This document shows, in pieces, positions 21,601 to 32,800 of a stretch of 64,000 bases of DNA. Under the pieces are notes generated by a model. It saw only the letters and a list, made by a program, of their open reading frames with translations, was not told the DNA's origin and ran no database searches. The position numbers and the translations under genes are program-made. The stretch covers positions 16,362,957 through 16,426,956 of the forward strand of contig OZ025208.1 in the NCBI GenBank assembly GCA_964019055.1, written 5' to 3'. Numbering within the stretch: the stretch's first letter is position 1; each line of letters starts with the position of its first letter. The stretch comes from Anthopleura xanthogrammica (taxonomy: Eukaryota > Cnidaria > Anthozoa > Actiniaria > Actiniidae).

Positions 21601-24307
21601 GCAACCATGAGCTCTGTGTTTGGTTTGTCTGTTGGGGGCAGTCCAAAACATCGCCCTGTGGAGGTAGAGAGGGGGATCAATGAAATATATGTCATCAACT
21701 AGGGCCGATGATTAGCATGAAGCTAGGGTAACCCTAGTAGTACTAGTGACAACTCTTGATGTCTTTCCTCATATGACATGCACCAAAGCAAGAGTCCACC
21801 CTAGCAGTAGGGCAAGCCTACCTCAATGTAAACCTCATGACCTTACTTGAAAATTAACGTTGAAAATTGTACTACTAGACGTGATTGACGCAATAAACCT
21901 TTTTTTCTTTGGGTATATAGACCCTTGTATCTGGGGTTCAGAACAAAACGAAACGAAACAAAAGTATTCCCTCTTTTAGAATTGAAATCTTTTTTATGAC
22001 CCCCTTCATCCATCTTCTGTACATAGGTTACGAACCTCCAAAAAAATATGAAAGAATCTTGAATAAAAAAGGGTGGCTCTGGTATGATGAAAATACCGTA
22101 AATTCTTACCTTGAAAAACCTGGCCAAAATTGCCCTCGCCCAAGTCCTTCACATACTCAACTCGGTCGAGAGGGAACTGGATCATATCATCAGGATTATA
22201 CAGACTTAGCAGCTTCGTTTCGTCCAGTGCCAACATGGTGTCCGCGCGTAATCGATCGCGCATTGTAACAGCAGTGAAAGTAACTCCTGTATAGACGCAT
22301 GCGGCTTTTCTTATTCTCCTGTTACGGACTACCACGAAAGCGACGATGATGATCACAACAATGAAGGCGCATCCACCAATCACGCCAATGAGAAACCAAA
22401 TTTTTTTTGGTTGTGGATTCGTTGGTTTTTGAAAATCTAGAGAAATGATATAAACGTCTGTATCAAAATATTACCACGGCTGAGAAAAAGTTAAGATTAC
22501 CATCTTAGATTACTTTGTTTAGGGGTCAAGATTAGAAGAGACTGGAATGCAGTACAACCTCGGGTTTGACCATTCCGCAACAGAGAAATGCCTAGTCCCT
22601 ATTCTTTTCTTGGACGCGGCTCCCTATAGAACAAGGATGTATCAAAAATCTACTTCTTTGTCAGACTTGATGAAGGTCGCAGATTCTCTATCATCTCACT
22701 ATTTTTTCAGTCATTTTGTATTTTTGGAGCGACACCGATCAATATTTGACTACTGCGGGTTGTTTGTTCCCGTTTCTAGAGAAATCGTCGTTTCAACAGT
22801 TTTTATCATATTCATTCACATACTAGAAATTAGCATAGCGTCTTCTTAAACTCGTACGAATTATATTATCTCATTCAGTGTGTCCAGTGAGCACTGTACC
22901 GTGACCGTGCAGTTTGGTTTAACTTTCCACAGCCATCCAAACATCTTAACATTGTGCGCTGGGTTCAATGAATGTCGTACTATTCTGTACCGTGACCGTG
23001 CAGTTTGGTTTAACTTTCCACAGCCATACAAACTTCTTAACACTTCGTAACACATACAATTGACTTACCAAATAATCCAAAGTGTTCACATGTCTGATTG
23101 GTAGTCAACTCGTATGAATACTTGAACTGAGTGCAGTTAGGGATCCCAATATGGACGAACTCTATACCAGTTTTATCAGTAATATACTTGGCGACAGCGA
23201 GCAGTTGTATTAGCGGCTTCTCACACCTCCGGAATATCTCGTCGCAGTCTTCACGACAATAACTTTTGGGTCTCCCGTGCATATCGCACGGAGGAAGAGT
23301 GAACTGACAGGTAATAATTCTGAGAAGTTTCTTGCACTGTACTTCGTCCTTGTCGAAATTGTTATTTATAACATTCATGAACCGCAGGATCATGGCGTCT
23401 GTTTGGTTTAAGCCTAACCGTCTATCAATAAACCTTACCCGAGGACCTTCGTTCGGTGTGGTATGATTCAGCCATGTTCTGCAAACTGGTCTGTCGTAGA
23501 TAACACAGAAACCATCGCGTTTGTTCGATGTACTGAAACAAATAAATGAGAAATATAATAATGATAAAGACTTTATTGGTCACCCCCGTAAAAACCAATT
23601 AACGCAAGGCCGTTAGTTTACATTTAGGAAACCGTACTGGAATGTAGGAACAATAAAACTATCGTATAGAAGGGTCTATATTTGGTCATATATTTGCACT
23701 CATTCCTAAGGGATATGACATTACGGCGGCCATCTTGAATCCCATGGCATTATGGGGCGTCCAGGGGAAAGCAAAACAAAGATGGCGGAATTTAAATCCA
23801 TCTTCATAATTCATCTCTTGTCAAATTGTCTTGGGCAGGGTAAATTGTTAATGTCAATCGACGCAATTACTGTAACAAAACTTCGTATATATATGCCCCA
23901 TACCAAGGTGACCGCCGTATCGTCGAAGTAATTCATCGTAAAATATTAAGATCGACTAGAATCAATCACCTGGTTGGCTGAAGTGTTGATGGTAACGCAT
24001 GCGTAGTAGAAACCGGAAGTTCCGTGGTTATTGTTGATATATTGAAACACTGCATCGTCATGTTGCTGTCAGTGCTTTGGTTCCAACAACAGCCCATGGA
24101 CAGACACTCTGTTTGATTGACAGGCATGTGAGAACACGGGACCAATGGGGAATTCTGTATGTTACTTTGACTGCACTGCATACTTGAAAGTCCTGTTGAA
24201 AATAAAATTTAAATAAATCTAATACAGCTGGTGAATGGGAACAATTAAGTAGAAGAACAAGAGCTAGAAAGAAAAGGAAAAAGAAGAATAACAACAACTC
24301 AAAGAAG

Positions 24308-24338
<31 letters not shown>

Positions 24339-25431
24339 GGGTGAAGATGAAGAATTAAGAAGACGAAGAAAAACAATAACAACAACTTGAAGAAGAAGAA
24401 GAAGAAGAAGAAGAAGAAGACTGAAGAAGAAGAAGAAGAAGAAGAAGAAGAAGAAAGAGAAGAAGAAGAAGAAGAAGAAGAAGAAGAAGAAGAAGAAGAA
24501 GAAGAAGAAGAAGAAGAAGAAGAACAACAACAACAACAACAACAACACTGAACAACAACGGAAGAAGAAGACGACGACGAAGACAAAGACAACGAAGAAA
24601 AAGAATTAAGACGAAAGAGGAGAAGGAGAAGAAGAGAGGAAGATTATCTGTCATCCTTCTCACTTGTTGAAATACGTCAATGACGAGTTTTGTTCATCAC
24701 TCATTCAAGTTGAATATCACAAATACACTACACACAAACCCTACCTATAAAGTAAAAAAAAAAAATACTGCCAGTATATTTTCAATCAAACAGTTTGTTA
24801 TTTTAATGAACTTGACTTTGGCCAAAAAACACTAAATTAAAAAAAATATTAAAGAAAAATATATACTTAAGGTATCAAGTTCTCCAAACTCGACAACAGC
24901 TACTAAATATAATCCATTTTCTTACACAAAACATAGATTACGACACAAATAAGTTCCAGCGTGAAAATTAATAATAACTTGATTTTGCTTTAACAAACAC
25001 GAACTTTACACCATATGATCATACAAACAAATTTAAGGTTTTGGCTTAATTGTCAAATGGAAAAAATTAAGAAAGAATATGGAATCTTTGGAAGACTCCT
25101 TACGCAACAAAGTTGAGGTCACTGCACAACATTTTCTGGTGATGTTCAAAAGTAATAAAAAATTTATGTATGGAAATATTTTCTATAGTTTTAAGCGTAC
25201 ATTTTTGTGTAAAAAAGCTAGTTCCATAAATTCATAATTTAAGCGAATATTTTAATTTGACGAGTTCATAAGAGTAGATAATGATTTTTGTATTGTGACG
25301 ATTAGCCTTTCGCTAACCTCAAACTAACCTACAAGGATTATCTAGAGCAGTTATAACTTACCTTCACTTCCGTAGGAATAAAGTACCAAAAATAATAAAG
25401 AAGACACGAAAATCAAAGTCTGGAAAGCCAT
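18691..25431 (-). CDS. Receptor tyrosine kinase, trefoil + Frizzled CRD + TM + kinase (copy C)
   Basis: Nine exons on the minus strand: 25431-25362, 24192-23970, 23532-23069, 22436-22110, 21655-21368, 20669-20479, 20072-19893, 19379-19166, 18860-18691. Every exon has the same length and phase as in copy B except exon 2, which is 6 bases shorter, giving 708 residues. It has a signal peptide, six-Cys trefoil, ten-Cys Frizzled CRD, one membrane helix, and a complete kinase with [15 protein letters not shown] and the YxxxDYYK activation loop. The tail keeps NPLY and YMNI. Substitutions cluster in the ectodomain, for example residues after the first two CRD cysteines. The gene is intact and expected to encode an active receptor. 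It faces copy B tail to tail, with 3.5 kb of repeats between the stop codons. Confidence 0.93.
19030..19165. repeat. CATC-rich microsatellite in intron 8 of copy C
   Basis: Degenerate CCATCCATC units occupy the same intron position as the GGAT tract of copy B. Ancestral simple repeat. Confidence 0.85.
19499..19708. mobile_element. MITE in intron 7 of copy C
   Basis: Inner arms TTTTGGTGGACGTCAATCAA and its near complement lie at about 19545 and 19640, and outer matches around TCACACTCGTGAAATCG and CGATTTCGCGCGTGTGA define the ends. It is absent from copy B, so it is a copy-specific insertion. Confidence 0.7.
19705..19875. mobile_element. Second MITE in intron 7 of copy C
   Basis: ATGTTTTCCCATTTCAGACC near 19712 is mirrored by GGTCTAAAATGGGAAAATAT near 19837. 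Ends resemble those of the repeats at 17895-18560 and 29289-29476. It sits head to tail with the preceding MITE. Confidence 0.7.
20095..20225 (+). mobile_element. tRNA-derived SINE (family 1) in intron 6 of copy C
   Basis: Contains GGTGAGAGCGCTTGTTCGAT, CCCGGGCTTGGTGTCGTATG and the tail GTTGCTTGTTGGTTCTCTCC. It is at the same place relative to exon 7 as the SINE in copy B and in matching orientation to the gene, so both descend from one insertion. Confidence 0.75.
22875..23045. repeat. About 91-bp tandem repeat in intron 3 of copy C
   Basis: About two units containing GTGCGCTGGGTTCAATGAAT and GTGCAGTTTGGTTTAACTTT match, in reverse complement, the four-unit array of copy B (10940-11315). Confidence 0.8.
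24298..24645. repeat. Long GAA (TTC) triplet tract, intron 1 of copy C
   Basis: About 350 bases of AAG/GAA triplets with AAC and GAC interruptions, purine-only for long stretches on the plus strand. In the transcribed orientation of copy C it is a TTC (polypyrimidine) tract about 100 bases upstream of the exon 2 acceptor. Copy B has no such tract. Purine-pyrimidine mirror tracts of this size can form triplex DNA. Leu-, Ser- or Phe-rich frames here are artefacts. Confidence 0.95.
24880..25361. other. Intron 1 of copy C with empty TTAA target site
   Basis: The sequence aligns with intron 1 of copies A and B but runs straight through GCTTTAACAAACACG with a single TTAA at 24990-24993, where A and B carry insertions. 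No gene lies inside. Confidence 0.75.
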
Positions 25432-26271
25432 GATTGAACTGTATTGCAAGAGCCGATAGGACTAGAATGACTGTGCTTATGTGGTTGCCAAATTGTATAA
25501 GTAAACAAGTTTCGATCACGTTTGTGGACCTTGTTAATAAATAACTAGTCAACCTACGAAACTTTGAGCAGTTTGTTTTCTTTATCGGTATATGTTTCTT
25601 TGAGCTTTGCTTTTTGACCCCGAGGCAATTATGGCCTGATTCACTCCATGTAAACAACATTTGATGAAAATAAGCAACATTTCGGGTGCTGTGTTCTTAA
25701 AAAATAAAGGGGGCGTAGCTTCATATGGCAGTAATCCAGGCGAACTAACAGCAGGTGGTGAGAATGATATTGGACAGAAAAAGATGACACTCTCTAATTC
25801 GACCGCCACCATATTAAGCGACCAGTCATCGGCCTTTTCCTTTTCCGACCAAGTATATAATCGAAAGTTTTTCCAGCAGTATTTTCTTTAACATAGACGG
25901 CATCGCTTTTCTCTCTTTCACATGCTCTCCTGAGGGAAGGTATATTTGGGTTCTTCTGGATTTGAGAGTGTATCTGAAATGGTTAGCTAAAATTGGCTGT
26001 TAATTTATTGACTCCTTATAAGCAGAGATAGTTCAATGGGTGGGGCACCGTCATATGATCATGACTGAACCTGGCTACTCCTTCTACATTCTTTTCAGTT
26101 ATGGGTTGCCTGTGCGCATAACCACAGGAATCCCACGGAAGTATTTACGATAGGGTAAAACCGCTGGTCGATGCTGACTCATGTTTTCTTTTCTTCGTTT
26201 CCTTTCAAATTGTAAATAACTAAAGACAGAAATCACTGAAAATCTTGTTTTACGACTCAAATTCTAAACTG

Positions 26272-28132
26272 ATGGCTTCGTATTTCGATGAACACGCTTC
26301 GACAGATCGAGCTTCTCATCCAAATTTTCTTCTTGAGTTAGCCAGGTAAGCTTATGTCACTCGAGAAGGTTGTCAAATCAAAGCCATCAATGTGAATGAA
26401 AAAGTAAAGGCTTACTATCAATATTCCCTGATAGAAAAACCTCATAGGATTGAATAATTCCTTTGTTTGATTAGATTAGCTTACTAGTTGGTATATATAA
26501 ATATTCCACTGGATCTTTTTGCAGGCTTCTCTTATCAACTGAAGATTTGGTGGAGTTAGCAAGGTACAAAAAGCAAATCTCGCTATTATATGAGACTCGT
26601 AAGCTTACATCGTCTATGTCATGAAGGGAGGGAAGGGAGATATAACTGGGAGTGAACTCCTTATGAAATAGAGTGGGGTTCGCCTTGCAGTTTTATATAC
26701 TTGAACTCCTAACGAGTACATGCTAAAAAAGTGGTACATCCTTCATGGTGAGGTAGGGACATTTGATTTTGCTCCAGAAATAAGTAGTTGTTGAAGGTTA
26801 TTTTTAAATTCAAATTTCAGTGCAGGGTTTGACGATATTGGCTCTCCTCCAGCATCTAGTGAAGCTATAAATAATCTGGTCTTAGTGACAATTACCAGGA
26901 ATCATCTAAAAGGCAAGCCATTCAAATAGTGTGTCATTTTTCAAAAAGGAAAACAAAGTCTTATTTGTGCCAAATACATTAATTTACATTTATCAGTTTG
27001 TTTTGAAAATCATTTTTGATACTGTAGATGATTCAAGTTCAAGCTGTCCCATCTGTCTTGCTGAGTATGAAGAAGAAGAAAAAGTTAAACAAATGCCGTG
27101 TGAACATATGTTCCACTCAGGGTGCATTGAGCCCTGGCTACAAAAAGTTAGTAAATGAATATTGTTACCACATAATGCCTTAGCCCTCTTCTTTACTCTG
27201 ATAAAGGACTAATGTTTGAAATTTCATTTACATATACCTTTTAAAAATACAGTGTGCAACTTACTTATCTATCTACTGTATTAGACATCCCTGCCACACC
27301 ACATCACAACCCACCCCACCCCTCCATGCTATGCTATGCTATACCACACCACACCTAACCACACCACACCACACCACACCACACCACACCACACCACACC
27401 ACACCACACCACACCACACCACACCACACCACACCACACCACACCACACCACACCACACCACACCACACCACACCACACCACACCACACCACACCACACC
27501 ACACCACACCACACCACACCACACCACACCACACCACACCACACCACACCACACCACACCACGCCACACCACACCATGCCACACCACACCACACCACACC
27601 CTACCACACCAGACCATGCCACACCACACAACACAACATTACCCCATGTCATATGACATATCATACCATACCATACCGATACCATACCCATACCATAAAA
27701 AATCTTTACAAAAAGGTGCACTCATCATCACTGCACAGACTGATTATATCGTATAAATTCAATGAACAAACTTCTTTTTTGTAGACAAATAGTTGCCCAG
27801 TTTGTAGATATGAGCTGCCAACAGACAATGAAGAATATGAAGAATTAAAAAAGCTTAAGGTAAAAATATAAATGATGTAGAACCCCAGCAGAATCGTTAG
27901 CAGTAATACAGTAAATTTGTGCCGAATTTATGTTTTCAGGCTCATAATTAAAAATATTCCTGACTAATTCCTCCACGCACACTTATTAGTGTGATGTTGC
28001 CTACCTCCCATCCCCACCCTCTACCCTCTTGGTGATTTGTCAGATTTATCGAAATCTCAATTTTCTTTTCAGGGAAAAGAAGAAGAAAGACAGCATAGAG
28101 TTGAAAGCCTTCATGCATCAATGTTTAGTTAA
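26272..28132 (+). CDS. RNF181: E3 ubiquitin-protein ligase RNF181
   Basis: Six exons: 26272-26345, 26525-26563, 26821-26912, 27028-27146, 27785-27859, 28073-28132; 152 residues, close to the human length. The start MASYFDEH, the segment [11 protein letters not shown] and the end [12 protein letters not shown] are hallmarks of RNF181. Residues 75-115 form a RING-H2 finger with zinc ligands C75, C78, C93, H95, H98, C101, C112 and C115, followed by [18 protein letters not shown]. The protein recruits an E2 and transfers ubiquitin in the cytosol. Intron 3 starts with GC instead of GT (donor AAAG then GCAAGC), the well-known minor GC-AG class; the reading frame requires this junction. Intron 4 holds a large pentamer repeat. 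Confidence 0.95.
27290..27655. repeat. ACACC pentanucleotide tract in RNF181 intron 4
   Basis: About 300 bases of nearly perfect ACACC repeats, flanked by decayed ATACC and ATGCT units. Because five is not a multiple of three, several overlapping frames stay open on both strands. They do not represent genes. Confidence 0.97.
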
Positions 28133-29878
28133 TACCAATAACAAAACCACTATAATCACAATGAGACTCTCTTGGGTAGAAAGAAATACATTTGTGTGTG
28201 TAAATATAAAATATACCACATAGATTGATGTATATAGTAAGGAAAAAGAAACCAGTTCATGACTGACTAGGAATCCACCTGTTTTGGAGCTGATTTTGAG
28301 AACTCACAGTATATCCATAATTTAAGTGTCATAACTGTGATCAGTTTGTGTCAAAGCATTCTGATTGGATTGGATGACCAATTTTCTCACATGCTGCGAT
28401 TAGTTAAAAAAGTTGTGTCAATAGACAATGTGCATCCAAGCTCACAAAGCACTCTGGAAAACTGAGCCCTGCAAAAATGAAACAGGGAAATCTAAGGATA
28501 TATCAGAAAACAATTAATCGGTTATTTTCGTCTGTTGAAATACTTACATTCCCATAGAAAATGTCAGAGGAAAAATTGTCAGATGAACTTTTAGAGGAGC
28601 CAAAAAAGCTTAAGGACTCGGTTTCCCATCATGCTTTGTGCTAGGAATTCAAGTTCGTGCACATTGGCTAATCTTATCATGACAGTGCCATATATATAGG
28701 ACATGCCAGCTAGTTTGCATCTACAAAATCTTATCTTTTAATTAGTTAGTTACTTCACAAAATGAATAGATGAAGCTTTAGGACATGTAACCATGTGATT
28801 ATTTTTGCTAAACTGGACACTTAGATAATCCTACGTGGGGTTGGAAGTAGGGGCCTAAAAATATCTTTTGAATTTTTAAAAATTTGTTAAGCGTTGGCTG
28901 TTGCATCAGAGTGTGGGACTCAAAAAACCCAGGTCACGTCGGTGAGAGGTGAGTACTCTCACCACTACTTACCCATGCTTCCCTAAAAATGGTTGCATAG
29001 GAGACCTTCTCACTACTCAATAAACCACCTTGTGGTAAATAAATTATATATTGTTTTGATTTTTAATTTTTTTTCTCAAACATTAATTTTAATGTTTTTT
29101 ATTTTAAACTTTTAGGTTGTCTTCTATACACTATAAGAGTTATGTAGTCAAAAATAAAACAGATAAATAAAAACTTGTAAATGCTGCATATTAATTTTTT
29201 GACATCTGTTTGTTCCAAATAATTTGCAATTAAATGTCTTGATGTACTTTCATCAAAAAAGATCCCACTTGTGATTCAATTTATTGAAATAGACCTCTTG
29301 CTTGGACATAATGTTCTCCCATTTTAGACCTGTCCACATGTCCGTTCTCTTGAGTTTAAGATCTCAATCTAAGAAACTTTACCAAGAAGTTTACTCTGGG
29401 TACGAGGGACCCGAGTGGGAGAATGGGGAGGAGTGAAAAAATTGAAATTATGGGAAGATATTACCCAAAATATAATAGTGTCTACTATGCACGGTTATAT
29501 CATGGCACCCATCTTGTAGGAAAAACGCAATGTTTTCATTGATAAGAGTTTTTATACTTCAAAGTAAACAATTTCCTTGTTTTGCTGGTGAAATCCCTCT
29601 ATGAATGTCTTTACTATAAATATATTCTTATCCAAGTTTCCAAAGACTTCCGGTTTATTTGCCGCACTTTTGCATCCGGTCAGCGGGTGTGCTTTAGCTA
29701 AATACCCATGCGCACAACGATTCAGAACGTTTGACTTGTAAAGCAAAGCCATGTGCGGAAAGATGAGCTGAAAAACCTCCGTAAAAACTGCTCTTCTAAG
29801 AGCATTTCTTTTCTCCTTTAGTCCATTTAGTAGTACAGAACCCTCATGAAGATAATAAGCTTGCAAGTTCTAGCTTAA
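28133..29878. other. Intergenic region RNF181-USPL1
   Basis: It holds the RNF181 3' UTR and the USPL1 promoter. A SINE family 1 fragment lies near 28890-28980 (CACGTCGGTGAGAGGTGAG), and an inverted-repeat element related to 19705-19875 spans about 29289-29476. I see no supportable gene. Confidence 0.5.
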
Positions 29879-32800
29879 ATGGCTGGAAAAAACTTTTGTG
29901 AACTTTGCGGCAAAGCCGGTTTGTCGAGACGACTTGTGCCGTACCAAATGAACACTGAGGAAGCTATCTTCATCTGCGAGAATTCAGAGGTAAATATCTT
30001 AAATACTAAAGATATTTATATATACTCTTTAGTGGTATAAATTCATTGATAAGTATTCTGTGTTACAATGTTTAAAATTTGTGTTCTTGTTTGGTTTGCA
30101 GTGTGTTTATCCACTCGGTAATCCTCATGTTGGGAGCTTCGTTGTGTGCAGAAAAGCAACAGAAATCTCAAACACCAAGAGAAAGAGAAAGAAAATACTC
30201 TCAAAAAATAATCCCGAGGTAAGAAAAAGGGCTATTTATAAAATAAAATCATTCCACGCATAACATAACGCATTTCTGTTTAATGAGTTAATATATAACT
30301 TCACTATTATTTAGATTTGTTGACAGTCGTGCATGAAAAACTTTCCCAAAAAATTCTTTTATTTTCTATCTGGTTCAGAATGTTTGGAAGAGGAACATTT
30401 TTGATCTTGATTAACGTTTTTTCATTATTCCGAAGTTAATTTAATTTCACTATGGATTGATTTAAATTAGTTATGTTTTCGAACTTCGTTCTTATTGCAT
30501 CTGTCAGCTCAGCAATATTTTTTGAAGTCCTATTATCTTCTTTGCATAATAAATTCTTACTCACTACAATAAGAATAGAAATTTTACAAAACATTTTTTG
30601 AGGATTTTTTATTTTAATGCACAGCAAATTTAATGCAAAATTTAAAAAAGCAGCTCAATGCAAAAAACTTTCTTATTTGATTGGTATCTTTAGCTGCTGT
30701 CCAAAACACAAGAAAAAATTTGAGTCGTAAGAATACAGGATATTGAAGAAATTGAAAATGTGCACATGTGCTGTGTGCAGTTATAAAGCATGCAGGGATT
30801 GGAAGGACATGAGAGAAGTGTTAGGAGAAGCAAGATGTGTTGTAGAGTGCATCTCAACACTTCTCCAGTGTGTTCTGCCAATCCCCAAGTGCTTTACAAC
30901 CGAACACAGAACAGCAAGAAATATCTTTTTTTCTTTTATAAGATACAAATTAGAATACCCATTATATTTTTGGATATGAATGATGGAACGGAAAGTATAC
31001 TAGTGTGCTGTGTCCTCTCATGTTAGAGCTATAGGTCACAGGAACACATGATTTAGAATACTGAAAAGATAATTTTCAGAATACTAATGCATAAAGAATG
31101 TTTCCTAGGGGCAATTTTTCATTTGCATTATAATTTTAATCTTAAATTAGAAAGACTGTGTTCCAATTCAAAATACGCCGCACATCTGGTCTTTGGTGTG
31201 TGACTCTATCTAAAACATAAGAAAAATCTGTACATTATGTAAAAAAAAATTTGGAAAATTTCTTCCCTTTTATTTAAAATTCAATCCAGTTTTAAATGTA
31301 ACTTGTTTTATTCCCACCATCAAGTTTGGTTTTTGCGAGACATTTAACTAAGATATTTCAAGAAATTAAATTTCAATTGGTTTGTATCCTGCAAAACATT
31401 AAACAAATTTGTTGACTCGACAAGTTAAACATTGCTAAGATTTTTAGAATAGAATTTTTTATTGAAGTAATTATTCATTTACTCAAGGAGTGTGCCATCT
31501 GATTCAACTTCGTTTATTTTGTGCTTTGAGACTTTGCAATTTGTTTTCATCTGTTAAGAGACAGCCTTGGTTATTTTGAAACAGTTCTTTGAGTATAAAT
31601 TAAAACTCTCAAAAATATAAACACTGAAAATGTAAAATATGTTTAAAATATCTCAATAACAAACTGTGGCAAGGTTTCTTATCAAATAGCAAAATTGATT
31701 TATTTGCAAACTCTTAAAAACAGGAACGATTTGAATATCAAACTCGATATTATATACATAATAAAATAATTGATATATTCGGTTTTACAATGTGAGAGCA
31801 GGGCTCAAAATAACGGCCAGTCATATGCCGGTCAAGATGTTTGCCATATGATATTTTATTTTATTTTTTTTCATCAAATATGACCTGTCAACATGTCCAT
31901 TCAAAACCGTATTTGACCGGTCAAGTACCAAATTTGGCTGGACATTGACCATTGACTGGCCGTTATTTTGAGCCCTGTAAGAGTTTGCAAAAGCTATATA
32001 AAAATTTAACCACCTTTATATCAAATTTATGTTATATAAAAAGTCTTAATCAGTTAGGTATAACCTCTTGTGTGATATGAAAAATTTTCAATTATCAACA
32101 TAATTGACAAAATCACTATAAAATTAACCAAAAACACTAAACATCTTGTCCATTAATTGGCTAGATATTTTCAAGTGTTAATGAGTTTTCAGTGAATAGC
32201 CAACTTAAAAAAGCAATGTTTCAATTCTGTGTTTAAATTTTTTCTCCAAGTTTTTTTAGTGACAAGAAAAATTATTCTTAGGCTGTATTTTTATTTAAGT
32301 AATGGAAGGCTGAAAAAGTTCTTAAATTTTATATTAGAAAATATAAACCATCTTGTTATAAAATATATGTTTAATTTACATGATTTGCATTTTGAATAAG
32401 TTTTCATTTCCTCTTTGTGTCAATTTTATCTGTCTTCTATTGTATTACATTGTATAATATATGACAACATCCTTTTTACAAATTTCCTTCTGTTGTGCGT
32501 ATACAAAATAATAAGTATGTGGCCTTCCTTTTTTGAATATTTAATCACAAAAATTATTTAGAGGCCAGATGTTTCCTACGGTTTCTGTAGTTATGAATTT
32601 GCAAGCTTTCAGCAACCTTTCTGTGTTTTAGAATACTGCACCATCAAAAATAATAGAATTTCATGATGCAATTTATGAAAAAAAGTAGTCAAAAGTTTTA
32701 GGACAAACAAAAACAAGATAAGATAAATTATTTTTAGGTATTTCAATTTGACTTTTTGAAATGTTAAATTAATTTTTGCTAGCCATCTGGTTCAATTAAG

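Noticed and set aside
24264..24663. Leu/Ser/Phe-rich frames on the minus strand
   Set aside because: They are translations of the GAA triplet tract within receptor copy C intron 1.
27331..27756. Long overlapping His/Thr/Pro- and Val/Trp/Cys-rich frames on both strands
   Set aside because: They are translations of the ACACC pentamer tract in RNF181 intron 4.
29552..29866. 104-codon frame on the minus strand just upstream of USPL1
   Set aside because: No recognised domain or splice context; it occupies the promoter/5' UTR of USPL1. A divergent small gene remains possible without expression data.
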